Of a stretch of 64,000 nt of DNA, positions 43,408 to 52,183 are shown piece by piece. The DNA is taken from contig NZ_HG966617.1 of assembly GCF_000689395.1 (NCBI RefSeq), positions 165,535 to 229,534 of the forward strand. The letters run 5' to 3'. Made by a program: the position numbers and the translations under genes. This stretch comes from Candidatus Phaeomarinobacter ectocarpi (GTDB lineage Bacteria > Pseudomonadota > Alphaproteobacteria > CGMCC-115125). Within the stretch, counting starts at the first letter, position 1; each line of letters begins with the position of its first letter. The notes beneath the pieces were generated by a model, which was not told the origin of the DNA, searched no databases, and saw nothing but the letters and a program-made list of their open reading frames with translations.

Positions 43408-44114
43408 CCTTTTCTTGAAATGCCAAGGTCATGTGCGAAGCCGGTGAGAACTTTGGCGAGCGCCTGTGGTGCGTCCCGGGCAATAAGATGTCCGGCGTCG
43501 TGCACGCGGCGCAGCTGCACCTGCGGACAGCTCGCTTGGAATTTCTCAACTTCATCGTCTGTCACAGGGCCGGAAGGGCCGGCGCGAACAAGCGTGATGG
43601 GCAGCGTCAGCGACCTCGCTGCGTCGGTCATTTGCCGCGCCCTATTGAGAATGTCGTCGACCAGCGGTGACTGGCTGAGTTGGGGCGCCTGCGCCGCCAG
43701 GAAGCGTCGCACTTTGCATCTATTGGGTGCCGGCACGACGTCCACCAGCACCAGACCACGCACTTCTTGTTTTGCTCGCATACCGTGAAGCGCCAGCAAG
43801 GCCGCATAGGCCCCAAGAGACGCACCGACAACAAGTGCGGGGCGATGGGTTTGGATCATCGCCGCCGTGTCCCGCCCAAAGGCTTCGATGCCGTCACCCG
43901 TGGAACCGGTGCTCTCGCCATGTCCGCGCTGGTCATATGCCGTGCTGGTGAAACCGGCTTCCAAAAGATGCCGCATGACCGGCCGCCACACCTGGCGCGT
44001 CTCTCCGCCCGCATGCAGCAGCAGAAAGTCTGTCTGGAGAGCATTGCCTTCGCAGATCAGCAAAGCGTCCTTGCGATCAAGCGTGCGCCGAAGAATTTCA
44101 TTACCTTGAACCAT
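43404..44114 (-). CDS. alpha/beta hydrolase
   Basis: The ATG at 44114 (MVQGNEILRRTL) is chosen, since the longer frame would overlap the TetR gene. 236 residues: LLLHAGGETRQVW oxyanion segment, GASLGA nucleophile elbow with Ser, and DAGHLIA for the catalytic His. A general esterase/lactonase/hydrolase type; substrate unknown. The ATG lies inside a TetR-type palindrome and has no ribosome site, so translation may be leaderless. Divergent from TetR. Confidence 0.84.
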   Translation of the reverse strand: MVQGNEILRRTLDRKDALLICEGNALQTDFLLLHAGGETRQVWRPVMRHLLEAGFTSTAYDQRGHGESTGSTGDGIEAFGRDTAAMIQTHRPALVVGASLGAYAALLALHGMRAKQEVRGLVLVDVVPAPNRCKVRRFLAAQAPQLSQSPLVDDILNRARQMTDAARSLTLPITLVRAGPSGPVTDDEVEKFQASCPQVQLRRVHDAGHLIARDAPQALAKVLTGFAHDLGISRKG

Positions 44115-44122
44115 CAAGGTAA
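44101..44122. promoter_or_regulatory. operator palindrome O1
   Basis: Perfect 9-bp arms TTACCTTGA and TCAAGGTAA around a 4-bp centre. The alpha/beta hydrolase start codon lies in the centre. Confidence 0.75.
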
Positions 44123-44133
44123 TATGAAGACAG

Positions 44134-44153
44134 TACCTTGACACGTCAAGGTA
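44134..44153. promoter_or_regulatory. operator palindrome O2
   Basis: Perfect 8-bp arms TACCTTGA and TCAAGGTA around a 4-bp centre, 32 bp centre-to-centre from O1 (about three helical turns), 20 nt before the TetR start. Confidence 0.75.
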
Positions 44154-44172
44154 TGAAGGGCACACTTCTGCC

Positions 44173-44775
44173 ATGCAGGATCGACAGAACCAGCGCGTAA
44201 GGCGCTCACCCGAAGAAGCGCGCGCCCTGATTATCGCCAGCGCCGAGACAATTCTCCTTCGTGAAGGCGTGCAGGCGGTTCAGGTGAGGGCGGTCGCCCG
44301 AGAAGCCGGCATGACAGATGCGGGCATCACCCATCACTTCGGCAACCGCGAGGGTCTGTTGACCGCGCTGCTCGACAACGGCGCCCGCAAGACGCGTGAG
44401 GCCATCAGCGAGACCGTTCAAAGCTGGGTGGAAGAAGAGCCTGACATTGCCCGCCTGGTCGAAACCCTGCACGACCTGTACCGCGGCGGGTACGCAGCGC
44501 TGGCCCTGCAGCTCTACAACAGTGGCTGGCAGGACACGGGGCAGCCCCTGCTTGAACCGGTCGTGGCGCCCCTCATGGCCCGCAACAAGAATCCGCAAAC
44601 CAGTGAAGAAGACCTGCGCGGAGCTCTGGCGTCATTGCATCAGTGGCTGGCCCTGGAACCATTGTTCGGATCCCCGTTCCGCCGAAGCGCCGGTCTTAAA
44701 CAGAACTCAAAGGTCAAGCTGCAGCTGGCCTGGTGGATCAACTCGATTGAAGCCATGCTTCGGCCGAATACGTGA
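44173..44775 (+). CDS. TetR/AcrR family transcriptional regulator
   Basis: 200 residues with an N-terminal helix-turn-helix (VQVRAVAREAGMTDAGITHHFGNREGLL) and a TetR ligand domain. Divergent from the alpha/beta hydrolase-NTF2 operon and placed next to twin palindromes, its expected operators. The GFA-family gene follows by 9 nt and is likely co-transcribed. Confidence 0.88.
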   Translation: MQDRQNQRVRRSPEEARALIIASAETILLREGVQAVQVRAVAREAGMTDAGITHHFGNREGLLTALLDNGARKTREAISETVQSWVEEEPDIARLVETLHDLYRGGYAALALQLYNSGWQDTGQPLLEPVVAPLMARNKNPQTSEEDLRGALASLHQWLALEPLFGSPFRRSAGLKQNSKVKLQLAWWINSIEAMLRPNT

Positions 44776-44784
44776 GGGCAACCG

Positions 44785-45198
44785 ATGTCGAAGACGTATG
44801 GAGGCGGCTGCGAATGCGGCCGTATCCGGATCGAACTGGAGGTGCCAAAGCCGCTTGAGGACCATGTGCCCCGGGCCTGTCAGTGCGACTATTGTCAGCT
44901 CAATGGTGGGGTTTTCTTCTCCGATCCTGACGGTCGCGCAACCATCTATGGCGAGGAGTATCTGGTTGGCGAGACCCAGGGGTCGCAGCAGGCACGCATG
45001 CTCCTGTGCGGCGTTTGCCGCAGGCTTGTCTGTGCGACATACAGCCATGATGGAAAATGTTTAGGTGCCGTGTCCGCCCTCTTTATTGGCACCGAACAAT
45101 GGCTCAAAGATGCCATGCCGGTATCGCCGGAAGACTTGTCACCTGAAGAAAAGGCAGGCCGCTGGGCCAAACTCTGGATGCCCATCGCGTTTCGCTAG
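44785..45198 (+). CDS. GFA (glutathione-dependent formaldehyde-activating) family protein
   Basis: 137 residues of the Mss4-like zinc fold: GGCECGRIRIELEV, ACQCDYCQLNGG and LLCGVCRRLV supply Cys pairs for two zinc sites. Members activate glutathione adducts of aldehydes or act as zinc-binding folds. Ribosome site GAGGG is 6 nt before the ATG. Together with TetR, hydrolase and NTF2 it may form a small aldehyde/ester detoxification set. Confidence 0.82.
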   Translation: MSKTYGGGCECGRIRIELEVPKPLEDHVPRACQCDYCQLNGGVFFSDPDGRATIYGEEYLVGETQGSQQARMLLCGVCRRLVCATYSHDGKCLGAVSALFIGTEQWLKDAMPVSPEDLSPEEKAGRWAKLWMPIAFR

Positions 45199-45233
45199 GA
45201 ACGCTGAACACTCAAACTCGTCGCTGAAGAAAA

Positions 45234-45362
45234 ATGGTGGAGCTAGACGATGAAACATCGAACCAGCTTTTCGAGACTCTAGCAGACTGGAACACCCAGT
45301 TGGAGGAGCATGGCTTGGATCAGAATGAGTTCATTGAACCGCCTGACCCTCCAGCGCCGTAA
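45234..45362 (+). CDS. possible small acidic protein at element edge
   Basis: A 42-residue acidic frame (MVELDDETSNQLFETLADW..., ending PPDPPAP). It has a weak GAAGAAAA upstream and no recognisable family. It coincides with a stretch reminiscent of a tRNA 3' end, so it may be chance reading across an attachment site rather than a gene. Confidence 0.25.
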   Translation: MVELDDETSNQLFETLADWNTQLEEHGLDQNEFIEPPDPPAP

Positions 45363-45415
45363 TTGGTGTTAAGCGCTCTCTTTCCCCCAATCCTCAACAA
45401 GACTGGCCGCACTCT

Positions 45416-45432
45416 ATCGCTGAATAAGCGAT
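45416..45432. promoter_or_regulatory. inverted repeat in probable oriT region
   Basis: ATCGCT-GAATA-AGCGAT lies in the 100-bp gap directly before the MobC-like and relaxase genes, the usual place of an origin of transfer. No known nick consensus was recognised. Confidence 0.3.
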
Positions 45433-45465
45433 GGAGCGCGCCTGCTATTGCCTGATCGATCCGCC

Positions 45466-45837
45466 ATGACTGAGAAGAACAAGCCCTCGTCGGTGCTCTC
45501 GCTGCGCCTGACGCGCGATGAACGCGCGCGCCTTGAGCACGAAGCCGGACACCAGACTTTGAGCGCTTATGCCCGCTCTGTGCTGTTTGGCGCTGATGCG
45601 GCCAAGCCGCGCCCCCGCACCCGCCGCTCCGCTCCAGATGAAAAACTACTGGCTCAGATTCTTGGGCAAATGGGGCAATCCGCCTTGGCACAGTCTCTTG
45701 CCACATTAGCCCAGGCCGTCCGGCTGGGCTCCCTCCCCATCACCCCAGAAACCGAAACCGCCATGCGCAAAGCTTGCGCTGATATTGCTGTTATCAAGTC
45801 CGTGCTCATGAAGGCGCTCCATATCAAGGAGCACTAA
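45466..45837 (+). CDS. MobC-like mobilization accessory protein
   Basis: The ATG at 45466 (MTEKNKPSSVLSLRLTRDERARLEHEAG) gives 123 residues. The N-terminal RHH-like segment (VLSLRLTRDERARLEHEAGHQTLSAYARSVLF) and C-terminal helices match MobC/RHH relaxosome proteins that bind oriT and assist strand nicking. It ends 3 nt before the relaxase start. Confidence 0.75.
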   Translation: MTEKNKPSSVLSLRLTRDERARLEHEAGHQTLSAYARSVLFGADAAKPRPRTRRSAPDEKLLAQILGQMGQSALAQSLATLAQAVRLGSLPITPETETAMRKACADIAVIKSVLMKALHIKEH

Positions 45838-45840
45838 CCC

Positions 45841-47259
45841 ATGATCCTGAAAGGCTCCCAGCGCGGCGGTGCAAAGCAGCTCGGTCTGCATCTTCTGCGC
45901 GCTGATCAGAATGAGCATGTCGAGGTGCATGAGATTCGCGGCTTCATGTCCGATGATGTGGTTGGCGCTTTGAAAGAAGCCTATGCGGTCAGCCGGGGGA
46001 CAAACGCCAAGCAGTTCCTTTTCTCCGTCTCTCTCAACCCGCCTCAGAATGAAGACGTGTCCATTGAAACTTTCGAGGGCGCGATTGATCGCATTGAGCA
46101 AAGCAATGGCATGGAGGGACAACCGCGCATTGTCGTCTTTCATGAAAAAGAAGGCCGACGCCATGCACACGCCGTATGGAGCCGCACCGATACAGAAACG
46201 ATGACGGCTCGGCCTTTGCCTTTCTTCAAGACAAGGCTCCGAGAAAACGCCAAAGAGCTTTACCTCGAAAACGGCTGGAAGATGCCGCGCGGGCTTATGG
46301 ATAGCCGCGAAGCTGATCCGCGCAACTTCACGCTGGATGAATGGCAACAAGCCAAACGCGCCGGACAAAACCCGCGCGATCTCAAGCAAGCCATTCAGGA
46401 ATGCTGGGCTGTCTCGGATTCAAGCCAGAGCTTTGCCAATGCATTAGAAGAACGTGGCCTTCGCCTCGCCAAAGGTGACAGGCGCGGCCATGTCGCGATC
46501 ACCACGCAAGGTGAAGTGTTCTCTGTCGCCCGCAGTATTGGCCAGAAGGCCAAAGACGTGCGCGCACGGCTGGGTGAGGCTGATGCCCTCAAATCTGTTG
46601 ATGAGACCAAAGCGCAGATTGCTCAAGACCTGACCCCGGCTGTTCAGCGCATCATGCAAGAGGCGAACACTAAGACGGCGAATGAACTTGTGCCGCTTGC
46701 CAAACAACGCGGGGACATGGCTACCAATCACCGCAGCGAGCGGCAAAAGCTGGAAACCTCGCAAAAGGATCGCTGGGATGCAGAAACCCGCGGACGCTCT
46801 GAGCGCCTCAACAAAGGCATTAAGGGGCTGTGGCAGCGCATGACGGGCGAACATGCGCGGATCATCAAGGACAACCAGCTAGAGGCCATGAGCGCGCTCA
46901 AGCGCGATCAGGAGCAACGTGAGAGGCTGATTTTTGCGCAAGCCGCCGAGCGCCGAAAACTACAAGAGGCCATTCAGGCACAACGCAAGAGGCATGTGCG
47001 CACCATGAATGATCTGCACCGCGATGCGGCGCGGCTCCGGCGTGGTGAGTTGCCAGAGGTACAAAAGCAAAAACCCGCGCAGCAGACGGAACGCCAGGCG
47101 AAAGCTTCGGAGCTGAAATCTGCCTGGGATGCGCGCGCGGCGGCAAAGCCGCCTGTTGCAAGGACTCGCCCGCTATCACCGCAAGAGCGGCTTGAGAAGC
47201 TGCGCAGCAAAGATGGAGCAACGCGCCCGCCGGATCGTGGATGGTCACATGATCGCTGA
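45841..47259 (+). CDS. MobA/VirD2-like relaxase
   Basis: 472 residues. An N-terminal relaxase domain (to about residue 190) has a histidine triad-like arrangement, H101 plus RRHAHAVWSR (H108, H110), for metal-assisted nicking; GSQRGGAKQLGLHLL is a typical opening. The C-terminal half is a charged coiled coil (ERQKLETSQKDRW and following). It would nick oriT and lead the DNA strand to the coupling protein encoded at 59.6 kb. GGAG lies 9 nt before the ATG. Confidence 0.85.
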   Translation: MILKGSQRGGAKQLGLHLLRADQNEHVEVHEIRGFMSDDVVGALKEAYAVSRGTNAKQFLFSVSLNPPQNEDVSIETFEGAIDRIEQSNGMEGQPRIVVFHEKEGRRHAHAVWSRTDTETMTARPLPFFKTRLRENAKELYLENGWKMPRGLMDSREADPRNFTLDEWQQAKRAGQNPRDLKQAIQECWAVSDSSQSFANALEERGLRLAKGDRRGHVAITTQGEVFSVARSIGQKAKDVRARLGEADALKSVDETKAQIAQDLTPAVQRIMQEANTKTANELVPLAKQRGDMATNHRSERQKLETSQKDRWDAETRGRSERLNKGIKGLWQRMTGEHARIIKDNQLEAMSALKRDQEQRERLIFAQAAERRKLQEAIQAQRKRHVRTMNDLHRDAARLRRGELPEVQKQKPAQQTERQAKASELKSAWDARAAAKPPVARTRPLSPQERLEKLRSKDGATRPPDRGWSHDR

Positions 47260-47261
47260 GC

Positions 47262-47684
47262 TTAGAAATCAAACAAGTCCCGTTGCTCACTGAGCAATTC
47301 ATCCAGCCAGATCAAATGCGCGAAGTCATTATAGATGTGATTGTGCTTGAGACTGACCGATTGGTGCACATCTGAGCAGAAGCATGGCTGTTCGCCGGGG
47401 TTCTCACGATATTTGCGCAAACCGCGCGCTACTTCGCGGTAGCGGCTCAAATTGGCGAACAGGCTATTGCGTGAATCGTCTTTGATCGCGCGCAGCGCTA
47501 TTGATCGGTCTGGCTCAGCCTTCGCTGCCGCTTCCTCAATGTAGCGTTGTTTGTACCCGCGATAGCCGTGCTTCTTCACGCGCTCCAGTATCTGCTTTGG
47601 AAATGGCGGCGTTCCGCCAAGCAGATAATACCAAGGGTGGCCGGGGTGATAATCTTCGGGCGTGAGTATTCTTTTCTGCTTCAT
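47262..47684 (-). CDS. unknown protein, ardA operon partner
   Basis: The ATG at 47684 (MKQKRILTPEDYH) has GGAG 8 nt before it. 140 residues, charged and helical; DYHPGHPWYYLLGG and DFAHLIWLDELLSEQRDLFDF stand out; two cysteines near the end (PCFCSD). No known family. It starts 1 nt after the ardA stop, so it is translated from the same message and could help evade host restriction. Confidence 0.6.
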   Translation of the reverse strand: MKQKRILTPEDYHPGHPWYYLLGGTPPFPKQILERVKKHGYRGYKQRYIEEAAAKAEPDRSIALRAIKDDSRNSLFANLSRYREVARGLRKYRENPGEQPCFCSDVHQSVSLKHNHIYNDFAHLIWLDELLSEQRDLFDF

Positions 47685-47685
47685 G

Positions 47686-48204
47686 TCAGTGGCTCCAGAA
47701 CACATGGACTTGCTCACTGCCCGTCTCGATGCTCAGCACGTCACCGATCTCAAGATCGCGCGCCATACGCTCATAATCGATATAGAAGGCAAGGTTCTGC
47801 GGAACGCAGGTGGTTTCTTCTGTCAGCTCGCGGGCAAAGTCCTCCAGCGATGGGTACTGCCCCGCATAGCGGTCACTGATGGCTTCACGGGCTTCTTCCA
47901 GATCACCAAAATAGGCAATCAGCTTCCCGCCTAACGCACCGTGCTCCTCGATGAATGCCGCAATCTCGATAACGCTTTCAATGCCCTGATATTCGGCAAT
48001 AGAGACGCTCTCAAATCCCTCATAGTCATGGATGGCGTATTCTTCGGCGTCCTCAATCTGCGATGCATTGAGCATAGCCGCAATCTGGTCATGGATCGCT
48101 TCAACGCTCTGCGTCGCATCGATCCACACACCATGAAGTATGCCGTTATTGTATGAGGCGAGACACGCCACATAGAGTCTGATCTCTCCTTCGTTCTGTT
48201 CCAT
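47686..48204 (-). CDS. ardA: antirestriction protein ArdA
   Basis: The ATG at 48204 (MEQNEGEIRLYVACLASYNNGILHGVWIDA) has a full AAAGGAGG before it. 172 residues, very acidic, matching ArdA: a DNA mimic that blocks type I restriction enzymes when a mobile element enters a new host. Acidic runs such as QIEDAEEYAIHDYEGFE are typical. An 18-bp palindrome upstream may be its operator. Confidence 0.9.
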   Translation of the reverse strand: MEQNEGEIRLYVACLASYNNGILHGVWIDATQSVEAIHDQIAAMLNASQIEDAEEYAIHDYEGFESVSIAEYQGIESVIEIAAFIEEHGALGGKLIAYFGDLEEAREAISDRYAGQYPSLEDFARELTEETTCVPQNLAFYIDYERMARDLEIGDVLSIETGSEQVHVFWSH

Positions 48205-48599
48205 CAAAAATCCTCCTTTGGATATGGGTTGCACATGCAACCCTGCTTCCGGCTGAGGATGGGTGTGCAAACGGAGGGAAGAATCGACGGCGGGCGCAGG
48301 CGCGAAGCGCCGAGCCTCGGGAGACCGTCTATTCTTCGTGAAGTGCGCTGAGGGCAAAGCCCTAAGAGAGCACGATGGATCGAATCTTTTTGGCTGAGAC
48401 GGTCAATGCTGGCTCGGTTAATTTCAGCCCACATACATCGAGACGTATCTCAAAGCCTTTCTGTTTCACTTACTTGAACTACGCAGTTGAACCAGTATTT
48501 CTGAAAATTGAGAAAGTAATAAGTCTTCCCATTATCTCGTGGTAATATCTTCTTGTTCAGAAGAGAAAATGCAGAAACAACAATAAATGGAGATGAAAC
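48205..48599. other. 395-bp intergenic control region between ardA and the Hachiman operon
   Basis: No convincing gene is seen. It holds an 18-bp palindrome at 48226-48243, a GC-rich stretch, and an AT-rich half toward HamA with TTGAAC/TTGAAA hexamers that may be promoters for the defence operon. Confidence 0.4.
48226..48243. promoter_or_regulatory. ardA operator candidate
   Basis: GGGTTGCACATGCAACCC has perfect 8-bp arms around CA, 21 nt upstream of the ardA start codon and just before its ribosome site. Confidence 0.55.
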
Positions 48600-48656
48600 C
48601 TGCCACCGATACTTGAAAATGATTTATGCAATATTATTGCAGGAGATCCAGGGGAG

Positions 48657-49547
48657 TTGGATGTTCACCTTCAGCTAGTGGAAAGTGATGTGTCGCTGGA
48701 AGGCTGCGCCGCTAGGTTGCACTGCCACTGCTTGACCGTCGACGGTAATGGGCGCGTCAAACCCGAGCGCCTAGCGGAGTTTATGCGAAACGCGATTGTG
48801 GATTATGCGATTCCAAAATCCCGACTAGATGAAGCGCGCGCTCGAGATGCGAAATACAATTCAGCAAGTGCCGTTACAGCCCTACATCACGAGGCAATCG
48901 GGACATTCACCGATTTGAGCAATACTGGCGAAGGTGGCGAGATGTTGCTCTATCTGCTTGCTGAACGTTTTCTCAAGGTGCCGCAGGTTTTGAGCAAAAT
49001 GGATCTAAAGACCGATTCTCGCATGCATTATCATGGGGCAGATGGTGTGTATGCCTCGGTAAATGATAATGGCCTTCTCAAACTGTTCTGGGGCGAATCT
49101 AAAGTTTACGCGGATCCCACTGATGCAATCCGCGATTGCTTGGCATCGCTTGCACCGTTCTTGGTAGAGGTCGATCACGAGGGCGCAGATAGGAATCGTG
49201 ACTTAGTTCTCTTAAGTGACAAGGCCGATTTGAGCGATCCGAAGCTGACAGCCTCATTCAAGAAATACTTTGATCGGACGTCGCCATTGTCCAACAGGGT
49301 CGAGTATTGCGGGATAGCTTTAGTTGCCTTCGATGCCGGTTTTTATCCACAAGACAATTCAAAGGCCGTAGCTGACGAAATTTCTTCAGCTGCAAAAATT
49401 GAAATGCAAAAATGGATAAAAAACGTCAAGAATAGGATAAGTACAGAAAAGTTGGAGGGGTTTGACATACAGCTATTCTGTGTCCCGATACCCTCAGCAG
49501 ATGGATTTCGAGAGGAGTTCCTCAAAGCGCTTGGGATAAATCAATGA
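48657..49547 (+). CDS. hamA: Hachiman defence protein HamA (DUF1837)
   Basis: About 296 residues from a TTG at 48657; an in-frame CTG at 48600 with GGAG 7 nt upstream would add 19 residues (PPILENDLCNIIAGDPGE). The core of the DUF1837 family is plain: GEMLLYLLAERFLKVPQ, KMDLKTDSRMHYHGADGV and LFWGESKVY, giving a PD-(D/E)xK-like set Glu95, Asp129, Glu147, Lys149. HamA is the DNA nuclease of Hachiman and acts with HamB. The stop overlaps the helicase start by 4 bp. Confidence 0.88.
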   Translation: MDVHLQLVESDVSLEGCAARLHCHCLTVDGNGRVKPERLAEFMRNAIVDYAIPKSRLDEARARDAKYNSASAVTALHHEAIGTFTDLSNTGEGGEMLLYLLAERFLKVPQVLSKMDLKTDSRMHYHGADGVYASVNDNGLLKLFWGESKVYADPTDAIRDCLASLAPFLVEVDHEGADRNRDLVLLSDKADLSDPKLTASFKKYFDRTSPLSNRVEYCGIALVAFDAGFYPQDNSKAVADEISSAAKIEMQKWIKNVKNRISTEKLEGFDIQLFCVPIPSADGFREEFLKALGINQ

Positions 49548-52165
49548 AAGACACGGAGCTCTTTGATTGGCTAACTCAGGAGGCTTTCCGGGCTGATATC
49601 GACCGGCTCACCCAGCACACTGTTGCAACCGAAATCACCAACCTAGAAGAAAGCTATGTGTGTGATAGCCCGCAGGATGCGTTTGATTGGGCAGAGTTGC
49701 TCCTCGCCGGAAGTCTGCTGGCCAGATCGGATATGCGCGAACATCAGGAAGCGGCGCTCCGGATAGCTACAGCCGCTGTCACACTTGACACTACGCCGGA
49801 TGTTCGAGACGCCGGAGCCATACTATTTGAGAAGCTCTCGAATCATAGGTCCGTGGAGTTGGCTCAAGAACGAGGCCGCATTGAACCTGATCTAGATGGC
49901 AGACTCGGCGTATCGATGCGGCTTGAGGCTAGTAGAAGGTACTTTGATGATTCGATATTTCTTGAATCAAGCGGTAAGCGAATAAGCGTCAACGATTTCC
50001 AGCGAGACCTGTGGAATGGAGCATCATCTGGCGCGAGTTGGCTCTCAGCGTCCGCTCCCACGGCATCCGGCAAAACATTTCTGGTGCTTCAATGGCTGCT
50101 AGACCATCTGCGCACAAATGAAACACGAGTTGCTGTTTATTTGGCACCAACTCGGGCCCTCGTAAGTGAAATTGAGCTGAATCTGAAGGAACTATGCCGC
50201 TCGGGGACGGGGATCGAGATCTCGTCACTGCCTTTGCCAGATGCCTATTTCTCAGCTGTTGCTGGCGACAAGAAAGCGGTGTTTGTCTTTACGCAAGAGC
50301 GCTTGCATCTGCTAGCAAACCTTCTCGGTGATCAGCTCAAAGTCGACCTTCTGGTCGTAGATGAAGCCCACAAAATAGGTGACCATCAGCGAGGGGTAAT
50401 ACTGCAAGATGCGGTTGAGCGAGTATCGAGAGAAAACTCCGCAATGCAGGTCGTGTTTGTTAGTCCTTCGACACAAAATCCCGAGGAGCTTCTGGAAGAC
50501 GCTCCGGAAGGTGTGCAGAAGTCATCGGTTGATAGTGACATGCCGACCGTGTTGCAGAATGTTATTCTGGCAGAACAAGCTCCACGTAAGCCAAAAGACT
50601 GGAATTTGGACCTGGTAAGAGGCGACTCAGTAATACGTCTAGGTACGTTAAAGCTGGCAAGTAAGCCGGCGGGGCTCAAAAAGAGACTGGCGTTCATTGC
50701 CGCTGCAGCAGGTGAAAGTGGAGGCACCTTGATCTACTGCAACGGTGCGGCAGAGGCGGAGGATGTTGCGCTGCTCATCAGCCAATTGGAAGGCTCTGCG
50801 AAGACTCAAGATCAGGAATTACTCGATCTAGCAGATCTGGCACGAAAAGGTGTTCACCGAAACTACCAGCTCGCGCCATTGGTGGAGCATGGCGTAGCTT
50901 TTCATTACGGAAACATGCCGTCTCTTATTCGGACCGAAATTGAGCGGCTCTTCCGCATTGGCAAGATCAGGTTTCTTGCATGCACTTCGACTCTGATCGA
51001 AGGCGTAAATCTTTCATGCAGGACAATTGTTGTGCGCGGCCCGCGAAAGGGTCGGGGCAACCCCATGGAGCCTCACGACTTCTGGAATCTTGCAGGTCGC
51101 GCAGGACGATGGGGCAATGAATTCCAGGGCAATGTAATTTGCATTGACCCTCATGACGAAAGAGCTTGGCCGATTGGCGTACCAAAGCGGTCGCGTTACC
51201 CGATTAAAAGAGAAACGGATGCCGTATTGGCTTTGTCCGACGACCTTGCAGTGTACCTGGAGAGCAGGAACGCTGAGACCCTGAAAGAGCTGCAGCAAGG
51301 TGAGGAATTTGAACAAGTTGGAGCGTATCTTCTAAACACCTATATCCGGCTTGGCTCTCTGTCTCAGGCACCATTCGCAAAGCGTCATCCCGAAGGGAGC
51401 CTCGAAAAGCTAGACAAGAGCCTTGAAAGCATTGCGCGGTCAATCACCATCACCAAAGACGTTCTCGTTAAGCATCCTGGAGTTAGTGCTGTTGGGCTGC
51501 AGCGCCTTCTTGACATCTTCCGAGCATATGAAGGCAACGTTGAGAACCTTCTTCTAGCACCATCAGAAAGTGTCGACGCCTATGACCGGTATGTAACTGT
51601 GATGCAAAAAATAAACGACAATCTGTATCCAGTGTTTTTGCCGGACGGTCTTATCCCTCTACATGCCCTAATTGTCGTTGAGTGGCTGAAAGGATTTTCT
51701 CTTTCTACGATTATTAGAAAAAGAATTGAATATCAGGAAAGACAAGGTAGACCCTTCAGATTGCCAGTCCTAATCAGGGAAACGATGAATATCGTCGAAG
51801 AAACAGCCAGATTCAAAGCGCCCAAATATATCTCGGCGTATGTAGATGTCTTGAGGCTCTTTCTCGTCGAAAGCGGCCGGGATGACCTGATTGATGAAGA
51901 TTTCGATATTGGCGTGGCTCTTGAATTCGGGGTGTCTAGCACCACCCTGCTCTCATTGATGGAGCTTGGTTTGTCGCGTATGTCGGCAGTTGCTCTGTAT
52001 GAAAAGATTGCACGAGACGATCTTGATAGGGACGGTTGCCTATCATGGATCAATGAGCACAGTCCAAATTTTGCCGGAATGGATTTACCAAACCTTATTG
52101 TGCGAGAGACATTGGCCATAACTGAACTTTCGGGTTCTGACGACAGTCTGCAAGTTTCTGAATAG
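49544..52165 (+). CDS. hamB: Hachiman defence helicase HamB
   Basis: 873 residues, superfamily 2 helicase: Walker A PTASGKT (172-178), DEAH box at 273-276 (VVDEAHKIGD), ATSTLIEGVNLSCRT-like motif V and NLAGRAGRWG motif VI, followed by a long C-terminal helical region. Paired with HamA it makes the two-gene Hachiman anti-phage system described by Doron and colleagues; HamB senses aberrant or damaged DNA ends and releases HamA nuclease activity. Codon usage is less GC-rich than the chromosome, in line with transfer. Confidence 0.9.
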   Translation: MKDTELFDWLTQEAFRADIDRLTQHTVATEITNLEESYVCDSPQDAFDWAELLLAGSLLARSDMREHQEAALRIATAAVTLDTTPDVRDAGAILFEKLSNHRSVELAQERGRIEPDLDGRLGVSMRLEASRRYFDDSIFLESSGKRISVNDFQRDLWNGASSGASWLSASAPTASGKTFLVLQWLLDHLRTNETRVAVYLAPTRALVSEIELNLKELCRSGTGIEISSLPLPDAYFSAVAGDKKAVFVFTQERLHLLANLLGDQLKVDLLVVDEAHKIGDHQRGVILQDAVERVSRENSAMQVVFVSPSTQNPEELLEDAPEGVQKSSVDSDMPTVLQNVILAEQAPRKPKDWNLDLVRGDSVIRLGTLKLASKPAGLKKRLAFIAAAAGESGGTLIYCNGAAEAEDVALLISQLEGSAKTQDQELLDLADLARKGVHRNYQLAPLVEHGVAFHYGNMPSLIRTEIERLFRIGKIRFLACTSTLIEGVNLSCRTIVVRGPRKGRGNPMEPHDFWNLAGRAGRWGNEFQGNVICIDPHDERAWPIGVPKRSRYPIKRETDAVLALSDDLAVYLESRNAETLKELQQGEEFEQVGAYLLNTYIRLGSLSQAPFAKRHPEGSLEKLDKSLESIARSITITKDVLVKHPGVSAVGLQRLLDIFRAYEGNVENLLLAPSESVDAYDRYVTVMQKINDNLYPVFLPDGLIPLHALIVVEWLKGFSLSTIIRKRIEYQERQGRPFRLPVLIRETMNIVEETARFKAPKYISAYVDVLRLFLVESGRDDLIDEDFDIGVALEFGVSSTTLLSLMELGLSRMSAVALYEKIARDDLDRDGCLSWINEHSPNFAGMDLPNLIVRETLAITELSGSDDSLQVSE

Positions 52166-52183
52166 TAGGGATTGGAGGGCGCC

